Source: Mucilaginibacter sp. OK268 (GTDB lineage: Bacteria; Bacteroidota; Bacteroidia; Sphingobacteriales; Sphingobacteriaceae). Taken from it: DNA of 64,000 nt. The stretch spans positions 124,001 through 188,000 of the forward strand of contig NZ_FNJV01000002.1 in assembly GCF_900103125.1 (NCBI RefSeq), read 5' to 3'. Positions 8,221 through 14,748 of this stretch are shown in pieces. The translations under genes were made by a program, and so were the position numbers. How positions within the stretch are numbered: position 1 is the first letter of the stretch; each line of letters opens with the position of its first letter. The notes under the pieces were generated by a model. It made no database searches. It was not told the origin of the DNA and was given only the letters and a program-made list of their open reading frames with translations.

Positions 8221-8440
8221 CCTCACGCTCTTTGACATACGGGGACAAAGCATTATTCCGCGGGGAGCGGAAAATTCTGCGAAGGTGAGATGATATCAAT
8301 ATACCGAAAGCGCATTGGCAGGCGAGAGCCCGGCATGTAGATGCCGACGTGAGTAGTCCCGAAAAATATACCGGCAGAACCGAATTATCCGGGTTCGTTA
8401 CCCGCTGCCGGTACCATTACCCGGCCTGAAGGCCTGGGGT
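8221..8440 (+). ncRNA. candidate structured RNA or structured DNA region upstream of the primase-like gene
   Basis: At least six stems are packed into 220 bases. They are CTCAC/GTGAG (8222-8226 with 8285-8289), enclosing CTTTG/CAAAG (8230-8234 with 8246-8250) and TTCCGC/GCGGAA (8256-8261 with 8267-8272). Next come CGGCAT/ATGCCG (8331-8336 with 8341-8346, GTAG loop) and a 9-pair stem 8369-8377 with 8405-8413 that encloses GAACC/GGTTC (8378-8382 with 8392-8396). The last is GGCC/GGCC around TGAA at 8423-8434. The region ends about 30 bases before the start at 8472. I do not recognise the family. Confidence 0.5.
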
Positions 8441-8471
8441 TCTGAAACATTAATTACAAAAAACATACATT

Positions 8472-9398
8472 ATGACGCAGCTCTTAAATTCAACACAACT
8501 AAAGGAACAGGCGTCGATAGTTGAACTGCTGAGCCGGCTTGGCTATGAACCTGTAAAAAAATACGGCAAGGAACATATGTACCGGAGTATGCTGCGGGAT
8601 GGTGATAACGATCCCTCCTTCAGCGTGGATGACAGAATCGGTGCATGGTACGACCACGGTAACGGCAAAGGCGGAAATATCATCGACTTCGGCATAGCTT
8701 ATTGGCCCACCCTCAATTTTAATGAGGTGGTCGAGAAAATTCAGACCGCCTGTAATATCTCCCCCATCCGTAAGGAATACCGGGCAAGGCTACCGGTTAA
8801 AGCCCGAAATTATGTCATCGAGCAGGTTAAGGCGCTGGGCACACATCCGGCGATCACCGGCTACCTGCAGGGACGCGGCATATTCGATTTAGCTAAAAGT
8901 CACCTGAGCGAAGTCTACTATCATGTAAAAAACGAGAAAGGTGAAAAGAAACAGTTTTTCGCTGCCGGATGGAAAAACGAGTCCGGCAGCTGGGAGGTCC
9001 GCAACAAGTATTTTAAAGGATGCCTCGGACAAAAGGCGATCAGCTTTATCCATGGCGACCCCAAACGGGCAGCTGTATTCGAAGGTTTTATCAATTACCT
9101 CAGCTGGTTAAAAGACAATCCGAAGAGTGATTACAGCATTATTATTCTGAATACACTGTCTTTACTGAATGAAGGTATCAGCAGGGCTAAGCAGTTCACT
9201 TTTATTGATCTCTACCTGGATCGTGACAATTCCGGGTTTCAGGCCACAAAGCAATTCACACAATCGCTTCCTTATGCCGCGGATAAATCATCCGCCTACG
9301 AGAAATTCAATGACTATAACGACAAGCTTGTCGCCATGCTCAGGCCACCTCCGGCAAACGATCCTTTTGAACGAAACCGCAGGAACTTATCTGTCTGA
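8472..9398 (+). CDS. primase-like protein (CHC2-type N-terminus with Toprim domain)
   Basis: This 308-residue protein begins with a CHC2-zinc-finger-like region of bacterial primases (NDPSFSVDD, then GKGGNIIDFG, residues about 30-80), but the zinc-binding Cys and His ligands are absent. The C-terminal half is Toprim-like: AVFEGFINYLSWL carries the Glu and DLYLDRDNSG the D-x-D metal site. Proteins like this head the mobilisation region of many Bacteroidota ICEs and probably prime complementary-strand synthesis after transfer. Loss of the zinc ligands is common in this mobile subgroup, so I infer DNA binding by another route. Confidence 0.8.
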   Translation: MTQLLNSTQLKEQASIVELLSRLGYEPVKKYGKEHMYRSMLRDGDNDPSFSVDDRIGAWYDHGNGKGGNIIDFGIAYWPTLNFNEVVEKIQTACNISPIRKEYRARLPVKARNYVIEQVKALGTHPAITGYLQGRGIFDLAKSHLSEVYYHVKNEKGEKKQFFAAGWKNESGSWEVRNKYFKGCLGQKAISFIHGDPKRAAVFEGFINYLSWLKDNPKSDYSIIILNTLSLLNEGISRAKQFTFIDLYLDRDNSGFQATKQFTQSLPYAADKSSAYEKFNDYNDKLVAMLRPPPANDPFERNRRNLSV

Positions 9399-9415
9399 AG
9401 ACCAGTTTTAAATAC

Positions 9416-9477
9416 CGGAATCAACTTTGATTCCGTAAAGGCAAGATGTCTTTTTGTCGGACAAAAAGTATCTTGCC
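9416..9477. other. candidate origin of transfer (oriT): paired inverted repeats before mobC
   Basis: There is a perfect 9-base hairpin (CGGAATCAA at 9416-9424 with 9427-9435). Immediately after it lies a long imperfect palindrome (GGCAAGAT at 9440-9447 with 9470-9477, and CTTTTTGTC at 9450-9458 with 9460-9468). A CTACGGGGTTCCGG stretch follows. The position directly upstream of the mobilisation gene and the nested repeats fit an oriT with its relaxosome binding sites. A terminator for the preceding gene is less likely because no T-run follows the long palindrome. Confidence 0.55.
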
Positions 9478-9518
9478 CTACGGGGTTCCGGTCAAAACTT
9501 CGCAACTCGTTTTTCTTT

Positions 9519-9929
9519 ATGGCCGAATTTAAAAAGCTTAATGGAAGGCCAAAACTGAAAGACGGCAAACGGGTTAAAAAACTGGACACAAGATTTACCC
9601 AGGAAGAATACAACATGCTGCTGGCTCTTGAAAAGGAACTGGGCATCAGTAAAACCGAACTGGTGCGCATGCGGGTTTTGAACGATGCTGACAAGGTTGT
9701 GCTCAACTCCGCTGACCTGATCAGTACCCTTGACAAGATCGGCGCTGAAATGGGGCGTGCAGGGAATAATATTAATCAGCTGGCTAAACACGCCAATACG
9801 ATGAAGCTTGCAGGGGCGCTGCCGCTCCAGGTAGCTGTTCAGTTTAATGCGTTGCTGATTGACTATATCTCCATTCAGCGATTACTGGAAACATCCCTCC
9901 GTAAAATTATTCAGATGATGGGTAAGTAA
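9519..9929 (+). CDS. MobC/MobA-type relaxosome accessory protein
   Basis: This 136-residue basic protein has an N-terminal ribbon-helix-helix-like region (KKLDTRFTQEEYNMLLALEK) and the MobC family segment IGAEMGRAGNNINQLAKHAN near residues 75-95. It should bind oriT and help the relaxase open the strands. In related elements the relaxase gene follows at once. Here it lies 1.5 kb downstream, separated by repeats and a DNA methyltransferase gene. Confidence 0.85.
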   Translation: MAEFKKLNGRPKLKDGKRVKKLDTRFTQEEYNMLLALEKELGISKTELVRMRVLNDADKVVLNSADLISTLDKIGAEMGRAGNNINQLAKHANTMKLAGALPLQVAVQFNALLIDYISIQRLLETSLRKIIQMMGK

Positions 9930-9940
9930 CCTTTCAGGAT

Positions 9941-10336
9941 ATAATGGTATAAAAGTTCTTAGTTATACGGTTACAATATCAGTCGGTTCTGCTGGTACAG
10001 AAATATGCCGTTATGTTTCCTTTCTGCCGATACTGCGGTACAGGGATAGCCTGCTCCATCGATATTAAGCTATAATGATGTAATGTTCTGTAGTTATACC
10101 GTTACTGCCCATCGGTTCTTTTGATACAGGGATAGGCCGTTATGCGTCCTTACTGCCGATACCGCGGTACAGTAATATCCTGTTCCATTGATATCCGGAT
10201 ATAATGATCTAAAGTTCAGTATTTATTATACAGTTACTGAGTTATACGGTATTGTTGGTATAGCGATATGCTGATATGCCTCCTTTCTTTCGATACTGCG
10301 GTACAGTGATATCCTGTTCCATTGATAACCGGCTAT
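9941..10336 (+). repeat. three imperfect tandem repeats of about 130 bp
   Basis: Units begin with ATAATG at 9941, 10072 and 10201 (periods of 131 and 129 bases). Each unit has in the same order a TTATAC..GTTACT block, a GGTT..TGGTACAG block, CGATACtGCGGTACAG and ATCCTGTTCCATTGAT, with scattered differences. No open reading frame of note occurs in the 480-base gap 9930-10410. Function is unknown: protein-binding iterons, a decayed duplicated leader, or the junction of the methyltransferase insertion are all possible. Confidence 0.8.
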
Positions 10337-10410
10337 ACAGATTAGCAGGCCTCCGGCTATTCAATGCTGTCTCGTCAGGTTATACGCTCTTAAAACTCTT
10401 AATTATTTGA

Positions 10411-11241
10411 ATGCAAAGTTTAGAACCCTACCTAAATCAGGTAACTCAGGGGGATTGCCTGGAAATCATGCAATATCTTCCCGACCAATCCATTGATTTG
10501 ATCTTGTGTGACCTGCCCTACGGCACAACTGTTAATGAATGGGATAAGATCATTGATTTTAAGGAGCTGTGGCTTGCATATGAGCGGCTTATTAAGCCTA
10601 AAGGTGTGATTGCCTTAACCGGCTCCGCAATTTTCACCGCTAAATTGATCATGAGTAACCTCATCCTGTTTAAATACAAAATCGTCTGGATTAAGTCGCG
10701 TTCCACAAATTTTTTAAACGCAAAGAAACAACCTTTAAGAAAGCACGAGGATATCTGCATTTTTTATAAAAACCAACCAGATTACCAGCCTCAAATGATG
10801 CCTGGGGAGCCTTATAATAAAGGTTGGCGCAAAGATCAGTCTACGGGTTGTTATGGAAAATACAAGCCCTCCAACGGGCTGAATGTAAAAGGGCATCGCT
10901 ATCCGTATGATGTTCTATTTATTGAAGAAGATCCTGCAGACGACTGGTTTTATTGTAAAACCGCCGAAAATGAAGATGAGTCACCCGTTCATCCCACACA
11001 AAAGCCGGTGGAGTTAGGGCAATATCTCATTAGAACATTTACCAAACCCGGTGATATTGTTTTGGACAACGCCTGTGGCAGCGGCACGTTCCTCGTTGCG
11101 GCCATCATTGAAAACCGGTCCTTTATCGGCATTGAAAAAAACGAGGGCTGCTATCACCAGAAACACAAACCCATTGATTTGATACAGGTAGCACGGGATA
11201 GAATTAAACGGGAAATGGCGAAACGGGCAGCTGATTTTTAA
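10411..11241 (+). CDS. beta-class DNA adenine/cytosine-N4 methyltransferase
   Basis: This 276-residue enzyme has the catalytic motif D34-L-P-Y37 (a variant of DPPY) near the N-terminus and the SAM-binding motif DNACGSGTF near residues 220-230. That order defines the beta class. HPTQKP, typical of this class, precedes the SAM motif. No restriction endonuclease gene is adjacent, so it acts as an orphan methylase, perhaps protecting the incoming ICE from host restriction. It splits the mobC-relaxase pair, which suggests later insertion. Confidence 0.9.
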   Translation: MQSLEPYLNQVTQGDCLEIMQYLPDQSIDLILCDLPYGTTVNEWDKIIDFKELWLAYERLIKPKGVIALTGSAIFTAKLIMSNLILFKYKIVWIKSRSTNFLNAKKQPLRKHEDICIFYKNQPDYQPQMMPGEPYNKGWRKDQSTGCYGKYKPSNGLNVKGHRYPYDVLFIEEDPADDWFYCKTAENEDESPVHPTQKPVELGQYLIRTFTKPGDIVLDNACGSGTFLVAAIIENRSFIGIEKNEGCYHQKHKPIDLIQVARDRIKREMAKRAADF

Positions 11242-11291
11242 GCCTGCAACCGGATGGTATCGTAATCACGTTCGGTTATCATTCTATTGTC

Positions 11292-11411
11292 ATGGAAAAA
11301 TCAAGGGAGTTTGAACTGGAAAGGATCGCGCTTTTCAGTCATGGCGGCGCTATACATGACACCATAGCCTCACTGGAGCGGTACAGGCCGGGCATCGTGT
11401 TATCAGGCTGA
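11292..11411 (+). CDS. possible 39-residue protein of unknown function
   Basis: The frame starts with ATG at 11292 and ends at the TGA at 11409, 19 bases before the relaxase start. The product has a charged start (MEKSREFELERIALF) and no known motif. It may be a small mob operon protein or chance; codon use resembles the neighbours. Confidence 0.35.
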   Translation: MEKSREFELERIALFSHGGAIHDTIASLERYRPGIVLSG

Positions 11412-11430
11412 TACCCGAAACTGTTGCTGT

Positions 11431-12384
11431 ATGATCGTTAAAATATTCGACCCCATAGCCACGTTCGGCGGAGTAAGCTACAACACGCGTAAAATTGACC
11501 GTAACAAGGGTGAACTGATGAAAACAGCCAACTTCGGCCCTTTACAGGCATTCGGACATCTGAAGCCCCGTGATTATATCAACTATCTGTCGGCGCTTTC
11601 AGCCCTCAATAAAAATGTGAAGCTTCCGCAGTTTCATGCGGTCATTTCAGCCAAAGGAAAAATATATGATAAGACCGCCTTAACCCAAATTGCTGAAAGC
11701 TGGTTGAAAGAAATGGGTTACGGTGATCAGCCCTATCTGATTGTTTACCATAAAGACACCGGAAACAACCACGTTCATATGGTAAGTACCCGTGTTGACA
11801 GGGATGGAAAAAAAATCAGCAGTGCTTTTGAGTATGTAAGGGCACAGAAAAGTATCAGCAGGGTATTGGGATATGACGTGGCTATGCAGTACAGGTTCAG
11901 CACAAGGGCGCAGTTCTTTATGATCCTCGAATCCATGAATTACCCAGGGATTGATCCTGATGACGATAAAATCAGGGAACAGATCAGCCGGCATGTGCCA
12001 GACAAACAAAGGGCCGCAGCCATTGCAAGCCTGCTCAGACAGCACAAAAATGCTCCGGCGCTGGCTGATCTGATGAAAGAACGGTTCCGCATCGATCTGC
12101 TGTTTCATTCCGCTGAAGGCAAGAAGCCATACGGTTACTCCATTATCGACCACGATACCAAACAGGTATTTAAGGGCAGTGAGGTGCTTCCGCTGAAAGA
12201 TCTGCTGAATACGGCACCTGATGTCTTTCGCACCGGCAGTTCTGCAGAAGAACGGGCGGACGATTTTGTTCCGGAGCCTTCGGTACATATACAATCAATA
12301 AGTATTGCGGATGATGTCGACGATCAGCAGATACACGGCATGCGCCGCAAACGGCAGCGGAAGGCCCGCACCAATACCAGATAA
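11431..12384 (+). CDS. relaxase/mobilization nuclease
   Basis: This 317-residue protein has a relaxase N-terminal domain. A candidate catalytic Tyr17 lies in GGVSYNTRK, and the metal-binding H-x-H is at 114-116 (NNHVHM) followed by the STRVDRDG strand. It should nick oriT, stay bound to the 5' end and be passed to the recipient through the coupling protein encoded at 29879. The C-terminus ends in a strongly basic tail. It is followed after 15 bases by parA. Confidence 0.9.
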   Translation: MIVKIFDPIATFGGVSYNTRKIDRNKGELMKTANFGPLQAFGHLKPRDYINYLSALSALNKNVKLPQFHAVISAKGKIYDKTALTQIAESWLKEMGYGDQPYLIVYHKDTGNNHVHMVSTRVDRDGKKISSAFEYVRAQKSISRVLGYDVAMQYRFSTRAQFFMILESMNYPGIDPDDDKIREQISRHVPDKQRAAAIASLLRQHKNAPALADLMKERFRIDLLFHSAEGKKPYGYSIIDHDTKQVFKGSEVLPLKDLLNTAPDVFRTGSSAEERADDFVPEPSVHIQSISIADDVDDQQIHGMRRKRQRKARTNTR

Positions 12385-12399
12385 AAAACAACACGCTAT

Positions 12400-13065
12400 A
12401 TGATTATAATAATAGGAAACCAGAAGGGCGGTGCAGGAAAAAGCACCTTCGCCCTGGTGCTGGCTAATTTTCTGACGCAGGAAAAGAATTGCCCGGTTAC
12501 CGTGATCGACATGGACTACCAGCAGTCTATTGCACAGAAATTCCAGAAAGCCAAAATCTTAGAAAATGCCGAACCGTATGATGTGGTGCCGGCGAATCTT
12601 GAAAGTTACCCATATCTCCGTGATCTCCTGTGTAAAAGTGCAAAGGATGTCATCCTGATCGACCTTCCCGGAAAACTGGATGATGATGGTCTGATCCCGG
12701 TATTTACATCGGCTGACCTGGTTATCTGCCCTTTCGCTTATGATGAGTTTACTTTTCAGTCAACCGTGCTTTTTACAGTGGTCATGAAAAGGATCAATCC
12801 AAAAATCATGATGGTATTTGTTCCGAACAGGATCAAATCCAACGCAAGGTATGAAATCATGGTTGAGGTCAATGAACAGCTCTCGAAGTTCGGGAAGATT
12901 ACCCCTGTTCTGCCCGACCGCGTGGACTTTCAGCGCGTGAATACTTTTTATACCCCTGTCAGCCTGTCCCCCGTCATCACCCCTGTTCTTGAACAGATAT
13001 ATACCGATCATTTATATGGAAAACATGAAATCACTGGCCGATCAGCTGAGGGAACAGCTGGTTAA
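12400..13065 (+). CDS. ParA/MinD-type ATPase (TraA position of Bacteroidota ICEs)
   Basis: This 221-residue protein has the deviant Walker A motif K9-GGAGKST16 and a Walker B-like VILIDLPGKLDD segment. It is the first gene of the transfer operon, where CTnDOT-type elements place traA. It may partition the excised circle or position the transfer machine. Its end overlaps the next gene by about 50 bases, indicating translational coupling. Confidence 0.9.
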   Translation: MIIIIGNQKGGAGKSTFALVLANFLTQEKNCPVTVIDMDYQQSIAQKFQKAKILENAEPYDVVPANLESYPYLRDLLCKSAKDVILIDLPGKLDDDGLIPVFTSADLVICPFAYDEFTFQSTVLFTVVMKRINPKIMMVFVPNRIKSNARYEIMVEVNEQLSKFGKITPVLPDRVDFQRVNTFYTPVSLSPVITPVLEQIYTDHLYGKHEITGRSAEGTAG

Positions 13066-13360
13066 ACCAGCAGTAAACGAACAAAAAGCTTCTGCTGAAA
13101 AACCCTCCAAAAAGTTAAAGCCCAAGGAAAAAGAGGAAGCAGCAATCATCACAGCGATTCTCGCCTACGACACTGCCGGTAACAAAAGCATGGTACATGC
13201 ACGATTTGACGCAAAAACGGTCAGGACGATGAATCAACTTAAAATGGCCACCGGCATCGATGTAACGCGGCTTGTCTCTTTCGCTGTCAAACACCTCTTC
13301 GATACCTGCCCGGAACTAAAAACAACTATTAAACAATTTATTCAAAACACAGAATTATGA
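13016..13360 (+). CDS. TraB-like (DUF3408-type) small protein partnered with ParA
   Basis: This 114-residue protein starts at 13016 inside the end of parA; a second Met three codons on is also possible. The N-terminus is charged and Lys-rich. The C-terminal 55 residues (MVHARFDAKTVRTMNQLK onwards) look like a ribbon-helix-helix DNA-binding fold. The position next to a ParA ATPase fits a ParB-like DNA-binding partner. Family naming rests on gene order. Confidence 0.65.
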   Translation: MENMKSLADQLREQLVKPAVNEQKASAEKPSKKLKPKEKEEAAIITAILAYDTAGNKSMVHARFDAKTVRTMNQLKMATGIDVTRLVSFAVKHLFDTCPELKTTIKQFIQNTEL

Positions 13361-13638
13361 ACTGGATCAGATTTGCGCTCTGGCTGAGCGCCGTTTATTT
13401 TGCCTATTACGGGACGGTTATCTGCTGGGACTTTCTCCGGAGCAGCAAGCTGCCGGAAGATGAAAAATCCCATGAACTGTCATTCGAGGAGCATTCGGAA
13501 CCCGTCAGGGAAATCCCGGACACAGAACCTCAGATCTACGATTCTTCGGTACTCTCTTCCGGGGGTGTGAGCCTGAAACAATTATTTAACCTCGCCCGGG
13601 AAGAGGCTGTAGAATATATCCGTCCCGTAAGCTATTAA
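13357..13638 (+). CDS. single-pass membrane protein of the tra operon
   Basis: This 93-residue protein has one N-terminal membrane helix (residues 3-23) and an acidic cytoplasmic or periplasmic tail. Its start overlaps the previous stop (ATGA), so it belongs to the operon. I do not recognise a family. Position between the ParA module and the TraE pilin-like genes suggests a small accessory part of the transfer apparatus. Confidence 0.6.
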   Translation: MNWIRFALWLSAVYFAYYGTVICWDFLRSSKLPEDEKSHELSFEEHSEPVREIPDTEPQIYDSSVLSSGGVSLKQLFNLAREEAVEYIRPVSY

Positions 13639-13640
13639 AT

Positions 13641-13931
13641 ATGAAAACAGTACTCACCTTCTGCGGCTGCATACTTGCATGGAGCGCATCCGCACAACCG
13701 GGAATCGAGGAAATGCAGCGGGCACGCAGTGACCTTGCGGCGGACTTTTTTTCGGTGTTCGACCTGTCGCTGGTCATTGCAACTCTCCTGGGTTTGATCG
13801 GTGCGGCAAAGATCTACCAAAACTGGCAGATGGGAAAAGACCGGATTGATTCGGACGTAGCGGCATGGTTTTATGCCGCTTTTTTTATGCTCCTCGCTGG
13901 CACATTCCTGAGGGCGTTGTTCGGGATCTGA
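13641..13931 (+). CDS. TraE-like DUF4134 small membrane protein, copy 1
   Basis: This 96-residue protein has a signal-like N-terminus and two hydrophobic helices (about 35-55 and 73-95) separated by a YQNWQMGKDRIDSDVAAW loop. This is the layout of DUF4134 proteins, which hold the VirB2-like position in Bacteroidota conjugation systems. The helix-loop-helix matches the intact second copy at 14154 (YSKWNSGDQDINKELMGW). Two functional copies plus a remnant lie in a row here. Confidence 0.75.
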   Translation: MKTVLTFCGCILAWSASAQPGIEEMQRARSDLAADFFSVFDLSLVIATLLGLIGAAKIYQNWQMGKDRIDSDVAAWFYAAFFMLLAGTFLRALFGI

Positions 13932-14001
13932 ACGCCTTCTGACTGACTTAAAGCTATCACCCTGATAGCTATAAAAGATCCCCGTCTCCATTTCTCAATT
14001 A

Positions 14002-14075
14002 ATGTTTTGCCGTTTGCAGCAAAGCTGCCGGCTATCCTATCGGGTTTACTTGTAATGGCGTTGTTCGTGATCTGA
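14002..14075 (+). pseudogene. remnant of a deleted DUF4134 gene copy
   Basis: The 3' tail of copy 1 and its downstream leader (13914-14005) are repeated at 14052-14158. GCGTTGTTCG(g/t)GATCTGAACGC occurs in both, followed by an AAAAGATC(c/t)CCG element before an ATG. Between them only a start codon and a few codons remain, so the body of a third copy appears to have been lost by internal deletion. Confidence 0.55.
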
Positions 14076-14153
14076 ACGCTTGTTTATTATACCACGGCTT
14101 CCTCTCCGGCTGCCTTTAAAAGATCTCCGCCTTCATTATCATTTCCAGATTTA

Positions 14154-14459
14154 ATGTTTAACAAAACAAAACAATTGTGGGTTTCAGCGATCCTGCTGGC
14201 CCTGTCTGTACCGGCCTTTGCCCAGAGCGGCGTTAACGGCCTGAACACTGCTACTTCGACCCTGAAGACCTACGTCGCACCGGTTACCAACATCACGCTC
14301 GTAATCGGCGGCATTGTCGGTATCGTTGGTGCGATCCGCGTCTATTCCAAATGGAATAGTGGTGATCAGGATATCAACAAGGAACTTATGGGATGGGGAG
14401 GCAGTTGTGTCTTTCTCGTGGTTTCCGCTTTGGTGATCAAAGCCTTTTTCGGCTTGTAA
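14154..14459 (+). CDS. traE: TraE-like DUF4134 pilin-position protein, copy 2
   Basis: This 101-residue protein has a clear signal peptide (residues 1-24, ending in PAFAQ) and two membrane helices separated by a short polar loop. It is the canonical TraE of CTnDOT-type elements, in the place of VirB2, the pilus subunit of type IV secretion. It is followed after one base by traF. Confidence 0.85.
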   Translation: MFNKTKQLWVSAILLALSVPAFAQSGVNGLNTATSTLKTYVAPVTNITLVIGGIVGIVGAIRVYSKWNSGDQDINKELMGWGGSCVFLVVSALVIKAFFGL

Positions 14460-14460
14460 A

Positions 14461-14748
14461 ATGGCCAGGAAGTATGCTGTTTATAAGGGGCTGCAGAAGC
14501 CCCTTATTTTCAAAGGTTTCAAAGGAAAATTCATTTACTGGGGTTTAGGTTTCCTGCTGACCGGGCTTGTCCTCGGCGCATTGACCATGTCCCTGATCAA
14601 TATGTGGCTGGGCGCATTGGTGCTCATCGGCTGCATTGTCGGCGGCCTGCTGTTCACAGCCGGAAAGCAGAAGGGCGGTCTCCACGCCAAAAGCCGCAGT
14701 ACCGGCATTAATATCATTAATCACTATGGCCGTAAAAACTCTGTTTAA
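14461..14748 (+). CDS. traF: TraF-like DUF4133 inner membrane protein
   Basis: This 95-residue protein has two adjacent membrane helices (about residues 20-60) between basic ends, and a YKGLQKPLIFKGFKGKFIY start typical of DUF4133. It occupies the VirB3 position directly upstream of the VirB4-like ATPase, which starts 23 bases before this gene ends. Confidence 0.88.
   Translation: MARKYAVYKGLQKPLIFKGFKGKFIYWGLGFLLTGLVLGALTMSLINMWLGALVLIGCIVGGLLFTAGKQKGGLHAKSRSTGINIINHYGRKNSV

Noticed and set aside
9440..9477. Intrinsic terminator of the primase-like gene
   Set aside because: The palindrome has no following T-run; an origin-of-transfer role suits its place better.
9941..10336. CRISPR array
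   Set aside because: Units are about 130 bases, only three in number and variable throughout; no short constant repeats with unique spacers and no cas genes.
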